DNA from: Chimonanthus salicifolius
Taxonomy: Eukaryota; Streptophyta; Magnoliopsida; Laurales; Calycanthaceae
Reading direction: 5' to 3'
Assembly: GCA_013350335.1 (NCBI GenBank)
Contig: CM023535.1
Span: 26,008,617 to 26,072,616, forward strand
Length of the DNA stretch: 64,000 bases
Shown: in pieces, positions 10,839-23,121 of the stretch
How the letters are laid out: every line of letters begins with the position of its first letter
Position numbering within the stretch: the stretch's first letter is position 1
Position numbers and translations under genes: made by a program
The notes under the pieces: model-generated
Seen by the model: only the letters and a program-made list of their open reading frames with translations
The model's database searches: none
What the model was told of the DNA's origin: nothing

Positions 10839-11216
10839 ATGAAAAGGAACAAGTCCCTAGTCATCATTGAGTCCTCTGATTCTGAGAGTGATCAAACGAC
10901 CCAGTTGAAGAAACCCAAATCTCAGTGGTATCAAGGAGAATCTTTGTTTCTCCTGAATACTATAAGTCGCCGAGTCAAGACCCTCTCGAGGAGTTCTCAC
11001 AAGAAGAACTCACCACCACCCACATCACAAAGACAAATTGGCATTATCATTAGAGAACCTACCTCTCCTTCTCGAGTGCCAGTCCAAGAAAGTGGAAGAA
11101 AAGGAAAACAAGTTCAGGTCACATCCTCTTTAAGGGTATTGAGTGCGAGTCAAAGAAAGTGGAAGAAAAGGAAAACGAGTTCAAGTCACATCCTCTCTAG
11201 GGGTCTCGAGTGGTGA
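10839..11216 (+). CDS. Small basic ORF inside the SIRE-like element, unknown function
   Basis: The ATG at 10839 follows a T tract and a purine-rich leader. The predicted protein is about 125 residues and very basic. It starts with a KR cluster, then IIESSDSESD (an acidic serine patch like a CK2 target), then K/R-rich runs with RKWKKRK near the end. It may be nuclear or nucleic-acid binding, but that is inferred from composition alone. A tandem duplication of about 70 bp (11076-11145 and 11146-11213) lies in the 3' half and shifts the frame: the second copy is read in another frame as the start of 11143-11379. The ancestral ORF probably continued into that frame, making the present one a frameshifted derivative. 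I do not recognise a family. Confidence 0.4.
   Translation: MKRNKSLVIIESSDSESDQTTQLKKPKSQWYQGESLFLLNTISRRVKTLSRSSHKKNSPPPTSQRQIGIIIREPTSPSRVPVQESGRKGKQVQVTSSLRVLSASQRKWKKRKTSSSHILSRGLEW
11076..11213 (+). repeat. Tandem duplication of about 70 bp within the ORF
   Basis: The segment from cgagtgccagtccaagaaagt through tcacatcctctt is repeated at once, with a few substitutions. The repeat length is not a multiple of three, which breaks the frame. Confidence 0.75.
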
Positions 11217-12780
11217 AAAAAAAGAAAGGCAGGCTGAAAGTAAAAGGATTAAGGTAAAAGAGGAGAAAGGAAAAGAACAGGTGAAAAATACAAAAGCTGA
11301 TTTTGATAGAGCTCTTATAAGACAACTCTATTTCTTCTTTGAAAAAGTCAAAAGTTGGAAAGAAAGATTGGTGACTTAGCAACCTTCGTGAATGAATCAA
11401 TCCAAAGACTCACCACATTCATGGAAAAACTCAAAGAGAGTCCCTGGCGAAAATTCCATTCTCCTCCAACACCTTCTCAGGATGGCTCTGCGTAGGATAG
11501 TTTTTCATGTTTTATGTTTTATATTATGGAAAAACTATATTGTTGATATTTTGTCTAAGCATCCATGATGCCCCCTCCTTAAATTATAAGTACTCAATGT
11601 ACATTTTGTTTATCAATGAAATGATGATATGGTTTAATTTATTGTGTGCTGACTTGATGGAATGCCTTCTATCTCATGACTATGGTTAACATGGATTATG
11701 TTAAATAGGCTAACATGCAGGTCTATATGAGCTGGTTTCGTATTGACATGTTAGGGAGATAGGGATTGGCCTATGATATTGCACATATCTTTAGAGAATG
11801 AGGGAGCACAAAATATGTGATGTTTAATATATGTCACTATTCATGACAGTGTAAAAAAGAAGGCCGATGCAAGCCTGAAAGGAAGCTTGATGAAAAATGA
11901 ACTTAGAGGCAGATAAGTTTATGGGGGAGATGGGTCGAAGAAGATAGAAAAGATAGCTTGCAGAATGGGGAGAAGATTCTAGGGAAGCTAGGTAAATTAG
12001 CTTGATTCATGGAAGAAATCAACTAAGCTGGAACTTTGCTTGTGCAGGGGCAAACAAATTATGATGCACGAGAAGTATGCATTGAACTGTGGAAGAGAAC
12101 CATGAGTTGGAGCAGAACTTATTTAAGCACTAAATGTAAGAAGCATAGGGGAGTGCTTGAATTCCAATTCCTTCAATATGAAGGGGAACTCGATGTCTGC
12201 CTACTAACCTTTGTCAATTATATGACAAAATGGGGGAGAAATTAGTAGAAGCTATAAGACATCAAAATCAATTATGGGGAGTAATTGGTGAAGCCTAAGT
12301 GCTTGGGCCTCTAGAAAGAGAGAGCCATAAGGGGAATGAATATGAAGAAACCAATAGACATGGAGGAATGTCTATGCTTGGAGTTTGGGAGATAAACTAA
12401 AGAAGATTGGGAGAGAAAATCTTCTCAACACTGTTAGCTTGGATAAACTTGGTGATAAGCTTAAGCTATGGGTAATGGGTAGTGTTGATTTCTAGGAAAT
12501 CATTGGTATATGGGGGAGAATGAATGCTAATCTTGTTTAGTCCATGGATGCATATTTATGTTTTGGACTAACCCCTCTAATGATTGTCTAGTGTTGCTTG
12601 CTTATGTGTTTGAACATGAAAACATGATTTGAAGCAAGCTGAACAAGAATATGCAAAAATCATATTCTTGTTGTTTCCATTTGAATATGTACATTTAATC
12701 AATGTAATATTTTTATTCAAATGTGATGTAATAAGGGTGGACTTGTAATTGGATTAGCTTCTAGGTTTTGTCATGAAATT

Positions 12781-12795
12781 GACAAAAGGGAAGAT
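12781..12795 (+). promoter_or_regulatory. Polypurine tract of the SIRE-like element
   Basis: GACAAAAGGGAAGAT abuts the TGTTAG start of the 3' LTR. Confidence 0.65.
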
Positions 12796-14090
12796 TGTTA
12801 GAGCCCGGCTTTGCCGAGTCCCTATGTTTGACAATTCCATGACTCGAGTAGAAGCACTTGCTAAAGCTTGAAGACTCAAGGTGATCGAGAGTGAAGATCA
12901 TGATCCACCGGATTAAAGCACATCGCAATGGCAATCACAAAATAGGTATGTGGCCATAGATGACTTTAGTTGGTACCCACACCTTAGGAGGACCATTCCT
13001 AGGCTTAGTTAAACAAATGATAAAATCATAAAAAGACTAGAGAGAAAACTTGACAGTGAATTGGAAGTGAACTTGGAAACATGAATTAAGTTCACTGTTT
13101 GCTCAACCAGTCGTTCTAACCAACCCCTCGGTAGAGACAGAATCAACCCATCGTGGTCATAGACTGGTCGGCCAGATTGACAGAGGTTCTAGATCATAGA
13201 ACTATCATTCTGGGTAAGCCTCTAATTGAGAGTCTGCACCGCCCCTCGGTGATGAACTTAACGACCCCTCGTGGTCAACGACTCGTCGATGAAAACCTTG
13301 TGAGTTCTAGTCTTTGAAAAGAATTGGGCTCTCGAGAAAACAGACATCTCGGTATTTCAAGACCGATCGAGAGTACCAGGACCAACCCCTCGGCAAAAAG
13401 CAACAAGTCATTCTGGCAAGGACAAGTTTTGGGACGTGAAACTCTGTCTGCATGGTGTTGCCCCTGATCGAGATCCTCATATGGACCGACCTCTCGGTTT
13501 CATGACTGTCGACCCATCGGCGACACCGACTTGTCTACTTGGAAATAATTATACCGTTGAGAGTGCATTTAATGCCCAACGGTCAGGTGGTTGAACGGTA
13601 ATATTCTTAGTCACGGACCCCTCGGTGCGCCCGACCTGTCGATACATGACCGTTTCTACAACTGGTTGCATTTTCTATAAATATCGATCTTTATGCAACC
13701 AGTTGGTATCCGTTGGCAAATCCGTTGGACCCTCATCATTATTAGTGATCTTAAACAAGGGCCAATAAAAGAATCAGTCTCTATCTTGTGTCTACACTTG
13801 GGAAATTTAAATCAACCAATCATATGGATTGAGTTTGTGAGAGAGAGAGGGGAAAGGATAATCAACTATGAAAGATGTTGGTAGAACTAATTTCTTAGTC
13901 AACCTGAGATTGTAATTGCTCAACGATTGCTACAGGGCAGAACGTCTGGATTAAATCGGGCACACATTGGGTGGATCTTGGAGAAGCACACATCAATGAG
14001 ATAGAGCTCAAATGCAAGTGCTTCTTTGTTTTAATTTTATTTAAAACATTTATCCTGTGAAAGTAAATTAAGGAGACTTGGCTCCGAAAC
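12796..14090 (+). repeat. 3' LTR of the SIRE-like element, first part
   Basis: Aligns with 7070-8350, including the TATA box (13675-13684) and the run of ACCGACC/TCGGT motifs. It stops at GCTCCGAAAC, where the composite gypsy LTR block begins, and resumes at 23122 with AGAACCACTATAA. Confidence 0.88.
13675..13684 (+). promoter_or_regulatory. TATA box of the 3' LTR
   Basis: TCTATAAATA, the counterpart of 7949-7958. Confidence 0.6.
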
Positions 14091-14205
14091 TGTAACACCC
14101 AGATTTTTCAATGCATAAATATATTGAATTTTGTATAATTAAATTGTTAAATAGATTGAATTAAAGATTTATGGATGAAATGGACCTTAGGTGGGTAAAG
14201 GAGTT

Positions 14206-14370
14206 GGGTCAATAACCCAATTAAGATCTAATGGATCATGGATAGGATTGGATTTGAAAGTATGTGGGTAAATGAAATTAAATGGGTCAATTACCCAATT
14301 GTGACCCAATGGATCGTAGATGAGCTAATTATAAGTAAATGGTAAGGTTAATTGGGTCAGTTACCCAATT
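14206..14370. repeat. Three TTGGGT/ACCCAA palindromes in the LTR start
   Basis: Copies near 14206, 14284 and 14350, about 75 bp apart. The last has arms AATTGGGT and ACCCAATT with a 5 nt loop. The related LTR has the same set near 25924, 26005 and 26080. Confidence 0.8.
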
Positions 14371-15297
14371 AAGATCCAAATCCACATCATCAAGTGATAT
14401 GGCAAAGATGGGACCCACGTGCCACATGTCACTACATGCATGATCTGCTAGGTCATGGTTGACTTGGTCAACCATGAGTGAACTCAATGGAGTCCAAGAC
14501 TAAAATGAGTAAAATATTCAATCGAGTTCAAGATTAAAGCAAATTAAATATTTAATTGAGTTAAATGTCTTGAGTTGCATGGGAGTGGAGTAGACTTCTT
14601 AGTGAGTGGAGAGGGAAGATGGAGAGTTTCCATCTCAATGAATGGAACTCCATGCACACGTTGGTTTGGCCAAGGGACTCCTTGGTTAGATAACCCATTA
14701 AAAGGAGAAGGGGAAAGGATGGGACTGTTGTACAAAGAGACACAGCCAAAGGGCTGCTCACACCCCTTGGCCGATTCTATCTTTTGGAAACAATAGAGTT
14801 TTCTCCTCTTCTTCTCTATCTCTTTTCCATTTACACCATCGGCACTTGGAGAAGTCGCTAAAGAACAAGAAAGGAAGGAGAAGGACTGAGGAGCAAAGAC
14901 AGAGCAAAAGAAAGAAGGAGACAGGTAAAGGTATGTCCCATGTGTATTTAGATAGGAATGAGATTAAGGAAGTCATGGACTTGGCCATGGGTTGCCGAAT
15001 CCATGGGCTCCAAGAGTGGTTAGAATAAATGGTCAAAATGTTATATGATCATGGAATTGGTATCTATTCAAGGAATGGATATGTATTTGAAAACAAACAA
15101 TCGAAGGATTGAGTACACAACCACATGATAAGGGTACAAAAGTTGGAATGGTTATGAAAGACCCTAGTTTTGATTAGGAAAGGATGTAGTAAGTATATCA
15201 AAACTATATGAACAATAATATGTATGTTTAAAAAGGATAAGGGGTGAACTCCATGAAGAAAAGTCTAGCCAAAGGATCAAACGAAAGAGACTGGCAA

Positions 15298-15545
15298 ATA
15301 AGTCAGTCGACTGAATCAGGGATTCAGTCAACTGAACTGGTATAGCTGAAGACAGAAAACCAATTTTGGGAGTTTCAGCCAACTGAATCTTTGGATTTAG
15401 TCGACTGAACCATGTCTGGATTAAAATATAAAGGGTATAATGATGTTTCAGCCGACTGAATATGGGATTCAGTCGACTGAAAGAAGACGTATCAAAGAAG
15501 TAAAGGGATCTGACGTGTTTCAACCGAATGAATCTTTGATTTAGT
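15298..15545. repeat. Array of (A)GTCGACTGAA motifs
   Basis: Roughly ten copies of CAGTCGACTGAA or near variants (GCCGACTGAA, GTCAACTGAA), alternating in orientation because GTCGAC is self-complementary. A shorter version occurs at 27465-27490 in the related LTR. Confidence 0.8.
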
Positions 15546-16310
15546 CAACTGAATGATGAGTATGCATTGTGACTGAATTAAATAAATGATTATGCATGGC
15601 CGAATATTGGCTATGAAATCTATGAGATATGCACATGGGTTGGAGTGTCTAAAAAGGGGTCCTTTCCTTGATACTAGGGGATTGTTAAATAAAGAAAAGG
15701 TTTAACCCAAATAAAGAAAAGCTTGGCCGAGTGGATATGTTAGAGACAAAGGGGCGCATGTCATGTTACTAAATATAAAAGATATCTAAGATGGAAAATA
15801 GCACTAAGGCAATTTCTAAGGAAGAAGAGGCGCATGGCATTTTCTATCTTGTATCAAATGGAAGATTTTATAAAGAGGCAACACATTGAGTGCACACGGC
15901 ATTGTCTACGTTGGGATCAAAGAGAGGTCTAATAAAAGAAAGCAAGGAGGGGCGCATAGCACCTTCTAAGTTGGGATTAATTGGAAGTCTTATAAGGCAA
16001 GGGAAAGGGGTACACGGCATTACACAATTAAACAAGGGAGAGAGGCGCATCAGACAAGAGGTTGGAGTATTTTTCTATTCCAAAACATCTCCTCTCTCTC
16101 TCTCAAACTATATCTCACGGCATACACCAAATCAGCAAGGATTGACGTTGGTTTGCTCTTAACAAGAAGGTGTTTTCAGCTTTGTAAAAGATCAAGGAGG
16201 AGAAGAGGCTAAGGAAAGAAGAAAATTGAAAGAGCAAGAACAAGCTGAAGGAATCGCGAAACAGGTATGTGATTTCATATTTTTGTTTAAGATAAGAAAC
16301 CATAGGGGGT

Positions 16311-17625
16311 TCAGCCATGGTGTATGGCCGAACCCCATGGAAGAAATTTGGTAGAAGATTATGATTTAATTTAATGGAAAGACATGGTTAAGGTATGGAT
16401 TTTTAGTGAGGAAAACCATGGGAATTGGTTAATAAATTTATATGGTTTAAATGGATGCTTTTGGCGATTTTTAATGGAAGGTTATTGGTTATATTTTAAG
16501 GGGTGGAAAACCATGGAAAGACATGGTTTAAATTATTGGTTTTTGGGTTGGAAACCATGGAAGGAATACCAATGTTTTTGAAGGGATTAAATGGAGACCA
16601 AGACATGAATGTTAATGTTTAATAATTTTTAGAAGGAGGATTATGAACCATAGGGTTCGGCCATGGTGTATGGCCGAACCCCATGGAATTGTGTTGGTGT
16701 TATTATTGGACTTATTTGGTGATGATCGAATGGAGATCATGGAGATGATGGCAATATTGTAAATATGGGCCAAATTGAAAGACATTGGTATGGATTTAAT
16801 TTATTAAGGAATTTCAATGGATGAATATTTATTAGAAAGAAGATTATGAACCATAGGATTCGGCGATGGTATATGGCCGAACCCCATGGAGTTGTTTTGG
16901 TATTTTGATGTATGATTAATTGATTAGAATGGAAAGATGATTATTAATTTAGTAAGTTGACAATTATGGAAGGATGGGTTCTAAATTGGAAACCTTCTAA
17001 ATATAGAAGGTGGAAATAAATTTGGAAAGCTTCCGATTATGGAAGAATAGTTATTAAATTTGGAAACCTTCTAAAAATAGAAGGAGGAGATTAAAATGGA
17101 AAAGTTTCTATTTATGGAAGGAGGTTGCTAAATTAGAAAGCTTTTATTTATGGAAACCTTCTAATTATGGAATGGTGGATGATTAATTTGGAAAACTATC
17201 TAATTATGGATTGGCTAATAATGGAAGATGATGGAGAAAGGAAACTTAGACATCATGGCCGAACCCCATGAATTAATTCTATGGGTTTAGGTCATTGGTT
17301 ATTCTTATGGAAGATTGGAGGATCAAAATTATAGAATTATGGGTCATGTATGGATGTAATATTTTATATGAATGATAGACCAACTAAGGGATCATATGGT
17401 TTTATGGATCCAAGTGTGGAAATTAATACAATTGGAAAATTTACATCATAGGGTTCGGCCATTGTATTTGGCCAAACCCCATGAATCAAGTTAAATGGAT
17501 TTTATGAACATAATGTGATGATTGGATTAATGGAGAGACATGAACATGAGGTAATGGCAATCTTGAAAATATGTGAAAATATTGGACATAGGATTCGGCC
17601 ATGGAGTAAGGCCGAACCCCATGAA
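16311..17625. repeat. GGTTCGGCCAT/ATGGCCGAACC palindrome series, copy A
   Basis: The best copy (16654-16680) has 11 bp perfect arms and a 5 nt loop. Others lie near 16311, 16858, 17455 and 17590 with small changes. The same series occurs in copy B (19540-20880) and, shorter, at 27640-27905. Confidence 0.88.
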
Positions 17626-18057
17626 CTATTGTATGGATTGGTTATGGAATTAACCTGGTGATTGATGAAATATTTAACAAAGATTAGACCAATGGCAATT
17701 TGGTAAATAAGTATGAAAATGATAATCCATGGGAATTGGTTTATGGATTTAAAAATATTGTGAATCAAGTGGGACTTGGTTTTGATTGATTGTTATATTT
17801 TAAGGTAACGGGACCTCACAAGGTGTTTACTATCGTGAGCGGTTACCGGATGAAAGACGCAAGGACAAGTTAGCGGTCTTTGGTAGGATTCCACCTCTTT
17901 GAAACCATGGGTTTATGTACATTGTCTTTATCTTATTTTTGATGAATTTATGTTGCAAAGGATATGTTTCAAATGTGATTTTTAATGCTATGTTTATATG
18001 ATAAAATAGCATGTGTTTTCATTGGCATTTGTATCTCATGCATGGCATGAGAGGGAT

Positions 18058-18352
18058 GATATGTAGCCGGGGACCCACACTCCGTCGGGGAGTCCGTAAA
18101 GCACTCGTTGGGGGGATACCTTAATGAGGAGAATTCCATCAAGAGGATACTATGTGTGATATGTAGCCGGGGACCTACACTCCGTCGGGGTGTCCATAAA
18201 GCACTCGTGGGGGGATACCTTGATGAGGAGCTTTCCATCAAGAGAATACTATATAGCCGGAGATCCACCACTCCGTCGAGGCATCCGTATAAGAATCGTG
18301 GGGGATACCTTGATGAGGAGTTTTCCATCAAGAGGATATTTTGTGATGGGTG
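18058..18352 (+). repeat. Three tandem boxes with hairpins, copy A
   Basis: Units of about 90-105 bp: TAGCCGGGGACC, CACTCCGTCGGGG, a CGTGGGGGATACC segment, then TTGATG...CATCAA, which can pair. The counterpart in copy B is 21308-21590. Confidence 0.85.
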
Positions 18353-19539
18353 GGACTCATTGCATATGATAGCATGGTATGGCATTGAATCGGCATGATT
18401 ATGACCTCTATTATCATGCAAGGTTTCTGGTTTTTATCGGTATGATTGGATCTCTATTATCATACACTGTTTTGGATACGATGCTTTATAAGTATGGTAT
18501 GATTTATTATAACTGGTTTTGATATATATTATATCTAGATTTTAGGTACTAATCCATGTGTTAACCCTAATTGGAATACCTACTGGACACGTTGCACTAA
18601 CGCCCTACTTCTACCCTAGTGGATGATACAGGAAACGAGGGGAACGATGAACGCGTAACGGGCCAGGCATAGGAGCTTGGAGGATGATAGTTTATATTTT
18701 GTTTAAGATACTCATGGGCTTGTGTTTTGAGTATCTAAAATTCAGATGTAATAACTTAGATGGATTTTCTATGGTTCGATGTTTTATTGGATAATTACGT
18801 TATGATAATGATGATTAAAGACTTGACGTACTTTGCTATCTGAATAGAATAGAACTTCATTCTATTATTATTTCCACATGCTATGATTTTTATTCCGCAT
18901 GCGTATATTGTTATGTGTGAACCGTTTTCGTAGACTGAGTCCATGCACACATAGGGTTGGCCAGTTAAGGATCGGACTTTAGAAGTTCGGACTTAACTCG
19001 CGTCGTAACGTCCCACGTTAAGATGAAAAATAGCACCAAGGCAATTGCTAAGGAAGAAGAGGCGCATGGCACTTTCTATCTTGTATCAAATGGAAGATTT
19101 TATAAAGAGGCAACACATTGAGTGCACACGGCATTGTCTAAGTTGGGATCAAAGAGAGGTCTAATAAAAGAAAGCAAGGAGGGGCGCATAGCACCTTCTA
19201 AGTTGGGATTAATTGGAAGTCTTATAAGGCAAGGGAATGGGGTACACGGCATTACACAATTAAACAAGGGAGAGAGGCGCATAAGACAAGAGGTTGGAGT
19301 ATTTTTTTCTATTCCAAAACATCTCCTCTCTCTCTCTCAAACTATATCTCACGGCATACACCAAATCAGCAACGATTGGCGTTGGTTTTCTCTTGACAAG
19401 AAGGTGCTTTCAGCTTTGTGAAAGATCAAGGAGGAGAAGAGGCTAAGGAAAGAAGAAAATTGAAAGAGCAAGAACAAGCCGAAGGAATCGCGAAACCGGT
19501 ATGTGATTTCATATTTTTGTTTAAGATAAGAAACCATAG

Positions 19540-20880
19540 GGTTCGGCCATGGTGTATGGCCGAACCCCATGGAAGAAAATTGGTAGAAGATCATGGTTTA
19601 ATTTAATGGAAAGACATGGTTAAGGTATGGATTTTTAATGAGGAAAACCATGGGAATTGGTTAATAAATTTATATGGTTTAAATGGATGCTTTTGGCGAT
19701 TTTTAATGGAAGGTTATTGGTTATATTTTAAGGGATGGAAAACCATGGAAAGACATGGTTTAAATTATGGGTTTTTGGGTTGGAAACCATGGAAGGAATA
19801 CCAATGTTTTTGAAGGGATTAAATGGAGACCAAGACATGAATGTTAATGTTTAATAAGTTTTAGAAGGAGGATTATGAACCATAGGGTTCGGCCATGGTG
19901 TATGGCCGAATCCCATGGAATTGTGTTGGTATTATTATTCGACTTATTTGGTGATGATCGAATGGAGATCATGGAGATGATGGCAATATTGTAAATATGG
20001 GCCAAATTGAAAGACATTGGTATGGATTCAATTTATTAAGGAATTTCAATGGATGAATATTTATTAGAAAGAGATTATGAACCATAGGGTTCGGCCACAG
20101 TATATCGCCGAACCCCATGGAGTTGTTTTGATATTTTGATGTATGATTAATTGATTAGAATGAAAAGATGCTTATTAATTTAGTAAGTTGACAATCATGG
20201 AAGGATGGGTTCTAAATTGGAAACCTTCTAAATATGGAAGGTGGAAATAAATTTGGAAAGCTTCCGATTATGGAAGAATAGTTATTAAATTTGGAAACCT
20301 TCTAAAAACAGAAGGAGGAGATTAAAATGGGAAAGTTTCTATTTATGGAAGGAGGTTGCTAAATTAGAAAGCTTTTATTTATGGAACCTTCTAATTATGG
20401 AAGGGTGGATGATTAATTTGGAAAACTATCTAATTATGGATTGGCTAATAGTGGAAGATGATCGAAAAAGGAAACTTAGACATCATAGGGTTCGACCATG
20501 GTGCTTGGCCGAAGCCCATGAATTAATTCTATGGGTTTAGGTCATTGGTTATTCTTATGGAAGATTAGAGGATCAAAATTATAGAATTATGGGTCATGTA
20601 TGGATGTAATATTTTATATGAATGATAGACCAACTAAGTGGTCATATGGTTTATGGATCCAAGTGTGGAAATTAATACAATTGGAAAATTTACATCATAG
20701 GGTTCAGCCATGGTGTTTGGCCGAACCCCATGAATCAAGTTAAATAGATTTTATGAACTTAATGTGATGATTGGATTAATGGAGAGACATGAACATGAGG
20801 TAATGCAATCTTGAAAATATGTGAAAATATTGGACATAGGATTCAGCCATGGAGTAAGGCCGAACCCCATGAACTATTGT
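19540..20880. repeat. GGTTCGGCCAT/ATGGCCGAACC palindrome series, copy B
   Basis: A perfect 11 bp-arm copy lies at 19540-19566. Further copies near 19888, 20088, 20490, 20700 and 20843 match copy A at the 3.23 kb offset. Confidence 0.88.
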
Positions 20881-21307
20881 ATGGATTGGTTATGGAATTA
20901 ACCTAGTGATTGATGAAATATTAAATAAAGATTAGACCAATGGCAATTTGGTAAATAAGTATGAAAATGATAAACCATGGGGATTGGTTTATGGACTTAA
21001 AAAAATTGTGAATCAAGTGGGACTTGGTTTTGATTGATTGTTATATTTTAAGGTAACGGGACCTCATAAGGTGTTTACTATCGTGAGCGGTTACCAGACG
21101 AAAGACGCAAGGACACGTTAGCGGTCTTTGGTAGGATTCCACCTCTTTGAAACCATGGGTTTATGTACATTGTCTTTATCTTATTTTTGATGAATTTATG
21201 TTGCAAAGGATATGTTTCAAATGTGATTTTTAATGCTATGTTTATATGATAAAATAGCATGTGTTTTCATTGGCATTTGCATCTCATGCATGGCATGGGA
21301 GGGATGA

Positions 21308-21590
21308 TATGTAGCTGGGGACCCACACTCCGTCGGGGCGTCCGTAAAGCACTCGTGGGTGGGATACCTTGATGAGGAGAATTCCATCAAGAGGATACTA
21401 TGTGACATATGTAGCCGGGGACCCACACTCCATGGGGGTGTCCGTAAAGCACTCGTGGGGGGATACCTTGATGAGGAGCTTTCCATCAAGAGGATACTAT
21501 GTAGCCGGAGATCCACCACTCCGTCGGGGCATCCGTAAAAGAATCGTGGGGCATAACTTGATGAGGAGTTTTCCATCAAGAGGATATTTT
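21308..21590 (+). repeat. Three tandem boxes with hairpins, copy B
   Basis: Same unit as 18058-18352, with small substitutions. Confidence 0.85.
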
Positions 21591-23121
21591 GTGATGGGTG
21601 GGACTCATTGCATATGATAGCATGGCATGGCATTGAATCGGCATGATTATGATCTCTATTATCATGCAAGGTTTTTGGTTTTTATCGGTATGATTGGATC
21701 TCTATTATCATACACTGTTTTAGATACGATGCTTTATAAGTATGGTATGATTTATTATAACTAGTTTTGATATATATTATATCTGGATTTTTGGTACTAA
21801 CCCATGTGATTGGAATACCTAATGGGCGCGTTGCACTAACGCCCTACTTCTACCCTAGTGGATGATACAGGAAACGAGGGGAACGATGAATGCGTAACGG
21901 GCCAGGCATAGGAGCTTGGAGGATGATAGTTTATATTTTGTTTAAGATACTCATGGGCTTGTGTTTTGAGTATCTAAAATTCGGATGTAATAACTTAGAT
22001 GAATTTGCTATGGTTGGATGTTTTATTATATAATTGCATTATGATAATGATGATTAAAGACTTGACGTACTTTGCTATCTGAATGGAATAGAACTTGGTT
22101 CTATTATTATTTCCGCATGCTATGATTTTTATTCCGCATGTTTATATTGTTATGTGCGAACCGTTTTCGTGGACTAAGTCCATGCACCCATAAGGTTGGC
22201 CAGTTAAGGATCGGATTTTAGATTTAACTCGCGTCGTGACGTCCCGCGCTCTATCACTCTACTATGTAATAAAAAAAAATAGACTGTAATTTACGGGAAG
22301 AAGCGAGTGAAAAAGGGCGGGGCGTTACAAACAGTGACCTGGTGGTGCCATCACAAAACATTGTGGACGTAAATGGCCAAAGGAACACTTGGTATGGTTT
22401 CATTATATATCAAGGAAAATGTTGTTATGATTTGTATGATAATTGATATGGAGATTGGGTGGGGGATCATTAGAAGACATATACATGAGCATGATTTGGA
22501 TATGATTATCATGCGCTGATTTTGATACTATCATATGTTTATAGTTTCTAATATGATACTCTTATTCTAATTTTTACATTGATCCTATATGTGTATGACC
22601 CTATTTGGAATTCCTACTAGGTGCGTTGACTAACACCCTACTTCTACCCTTTAGATGATGGTACAGGTAATGGAAAGGACAATGGTCGTGAAAAGAGCCA
22701 AGCTTAGGAGCTGGGGCAACTTATGCTTACTTTATTTAATATTATTTTTGGAACAATGTATTTGAGATAATTAGCATTTTGGGATTGTAATAATTTAGTT
22801 TATTTTACTATAGTTGATTGATGATTTTGGGATATTTGACTTTAAGTTATTTTATATGTGATTGACTTCTTTGCTTACTTTTAATATCATGGTTATGAAT
22901 AGTTTTCTATTCATAAGTTAATTCCGCAGTTAATTTATATAACGTGTGAACTGTTTTAGTGGACTTGGTCCACGCACACGTATTGTTGACCAATTAAGGG
23001 TCAGGTTTATAAACCCAGACTTAGCTCGCATCTTGACGTTCCCGCTCTCTCTCACTCTATTTAAATAAAAAAAAAAAGTATACTCTGATTTTCGACGAGT
23101 GAAAAAGGGCGGGACGTTACA

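Larger units (their letters stand above)
8821..12795 (+). other. Internal region of the SIRE-like element without pol
   Basis: About 4 kb. No gag knuckle, protease, reverse transcriptase or integrase motif is visible in any frame. 10390-10545 repeats the GACCGGTCG/ACCTGTCGGT type of LTR motif, so part of a U3 may have been captured. The right third carries GGGGGAGA near 11921, 12231 and 12511. I could not recognise a standard primer-binding site after the 5' LTR. Confidence 0.55.
15787..22256 (+). repeat. 3.23 kb tandem duplication (15787-19018 and 19019-22256)
   Basis: TAAGATGRAAAATAGCAC begins each copy, and they align with only scattered differences to gcgtcgt(a/g)acgtccc at their ends. 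The junction lies inside gtcccacg|ttaagatg near 19018. Each copy holds GGCGCAT repeats, a run of palindromes and three boxes with the TTGATG/CATCAA hairpin. The short ORFs in the copies are the same in both and carry no domain. Confidence 0.92.
14091..23121 (+). mobile_element. Composite Ty3/gypsy LTR block, no coding region
   Basis: Starts TGTAACACCC and ends GGGACGTTACA, flanked by GAAAC (14086-14090) and AGAAC (23122-23126). These are a 5 bp TSD with a swapped base, judged against the uninterrupted 5' LTR. 14091-15500 matches the solo LTR at 25813-27500, and 22330-23121 matches that LTR's tail (28528-29248). Between them are two tandem copies of a related LTR 3' portion, the second ending in its own GGGGCGTTACA at 22329. 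The simplest view is a solo LTR that received a second, 5'-truncated LTR, which was then duplicated. No gag or pol is present. Confidence 0.8.

Noticed and set aside
17969..18421. 150-codon minus ORF, also at 21217-21669
   Set aside because: Made by the tandem hairpin boxes of the LTR and copied with the 3.23 kb duplication; no coding signature.
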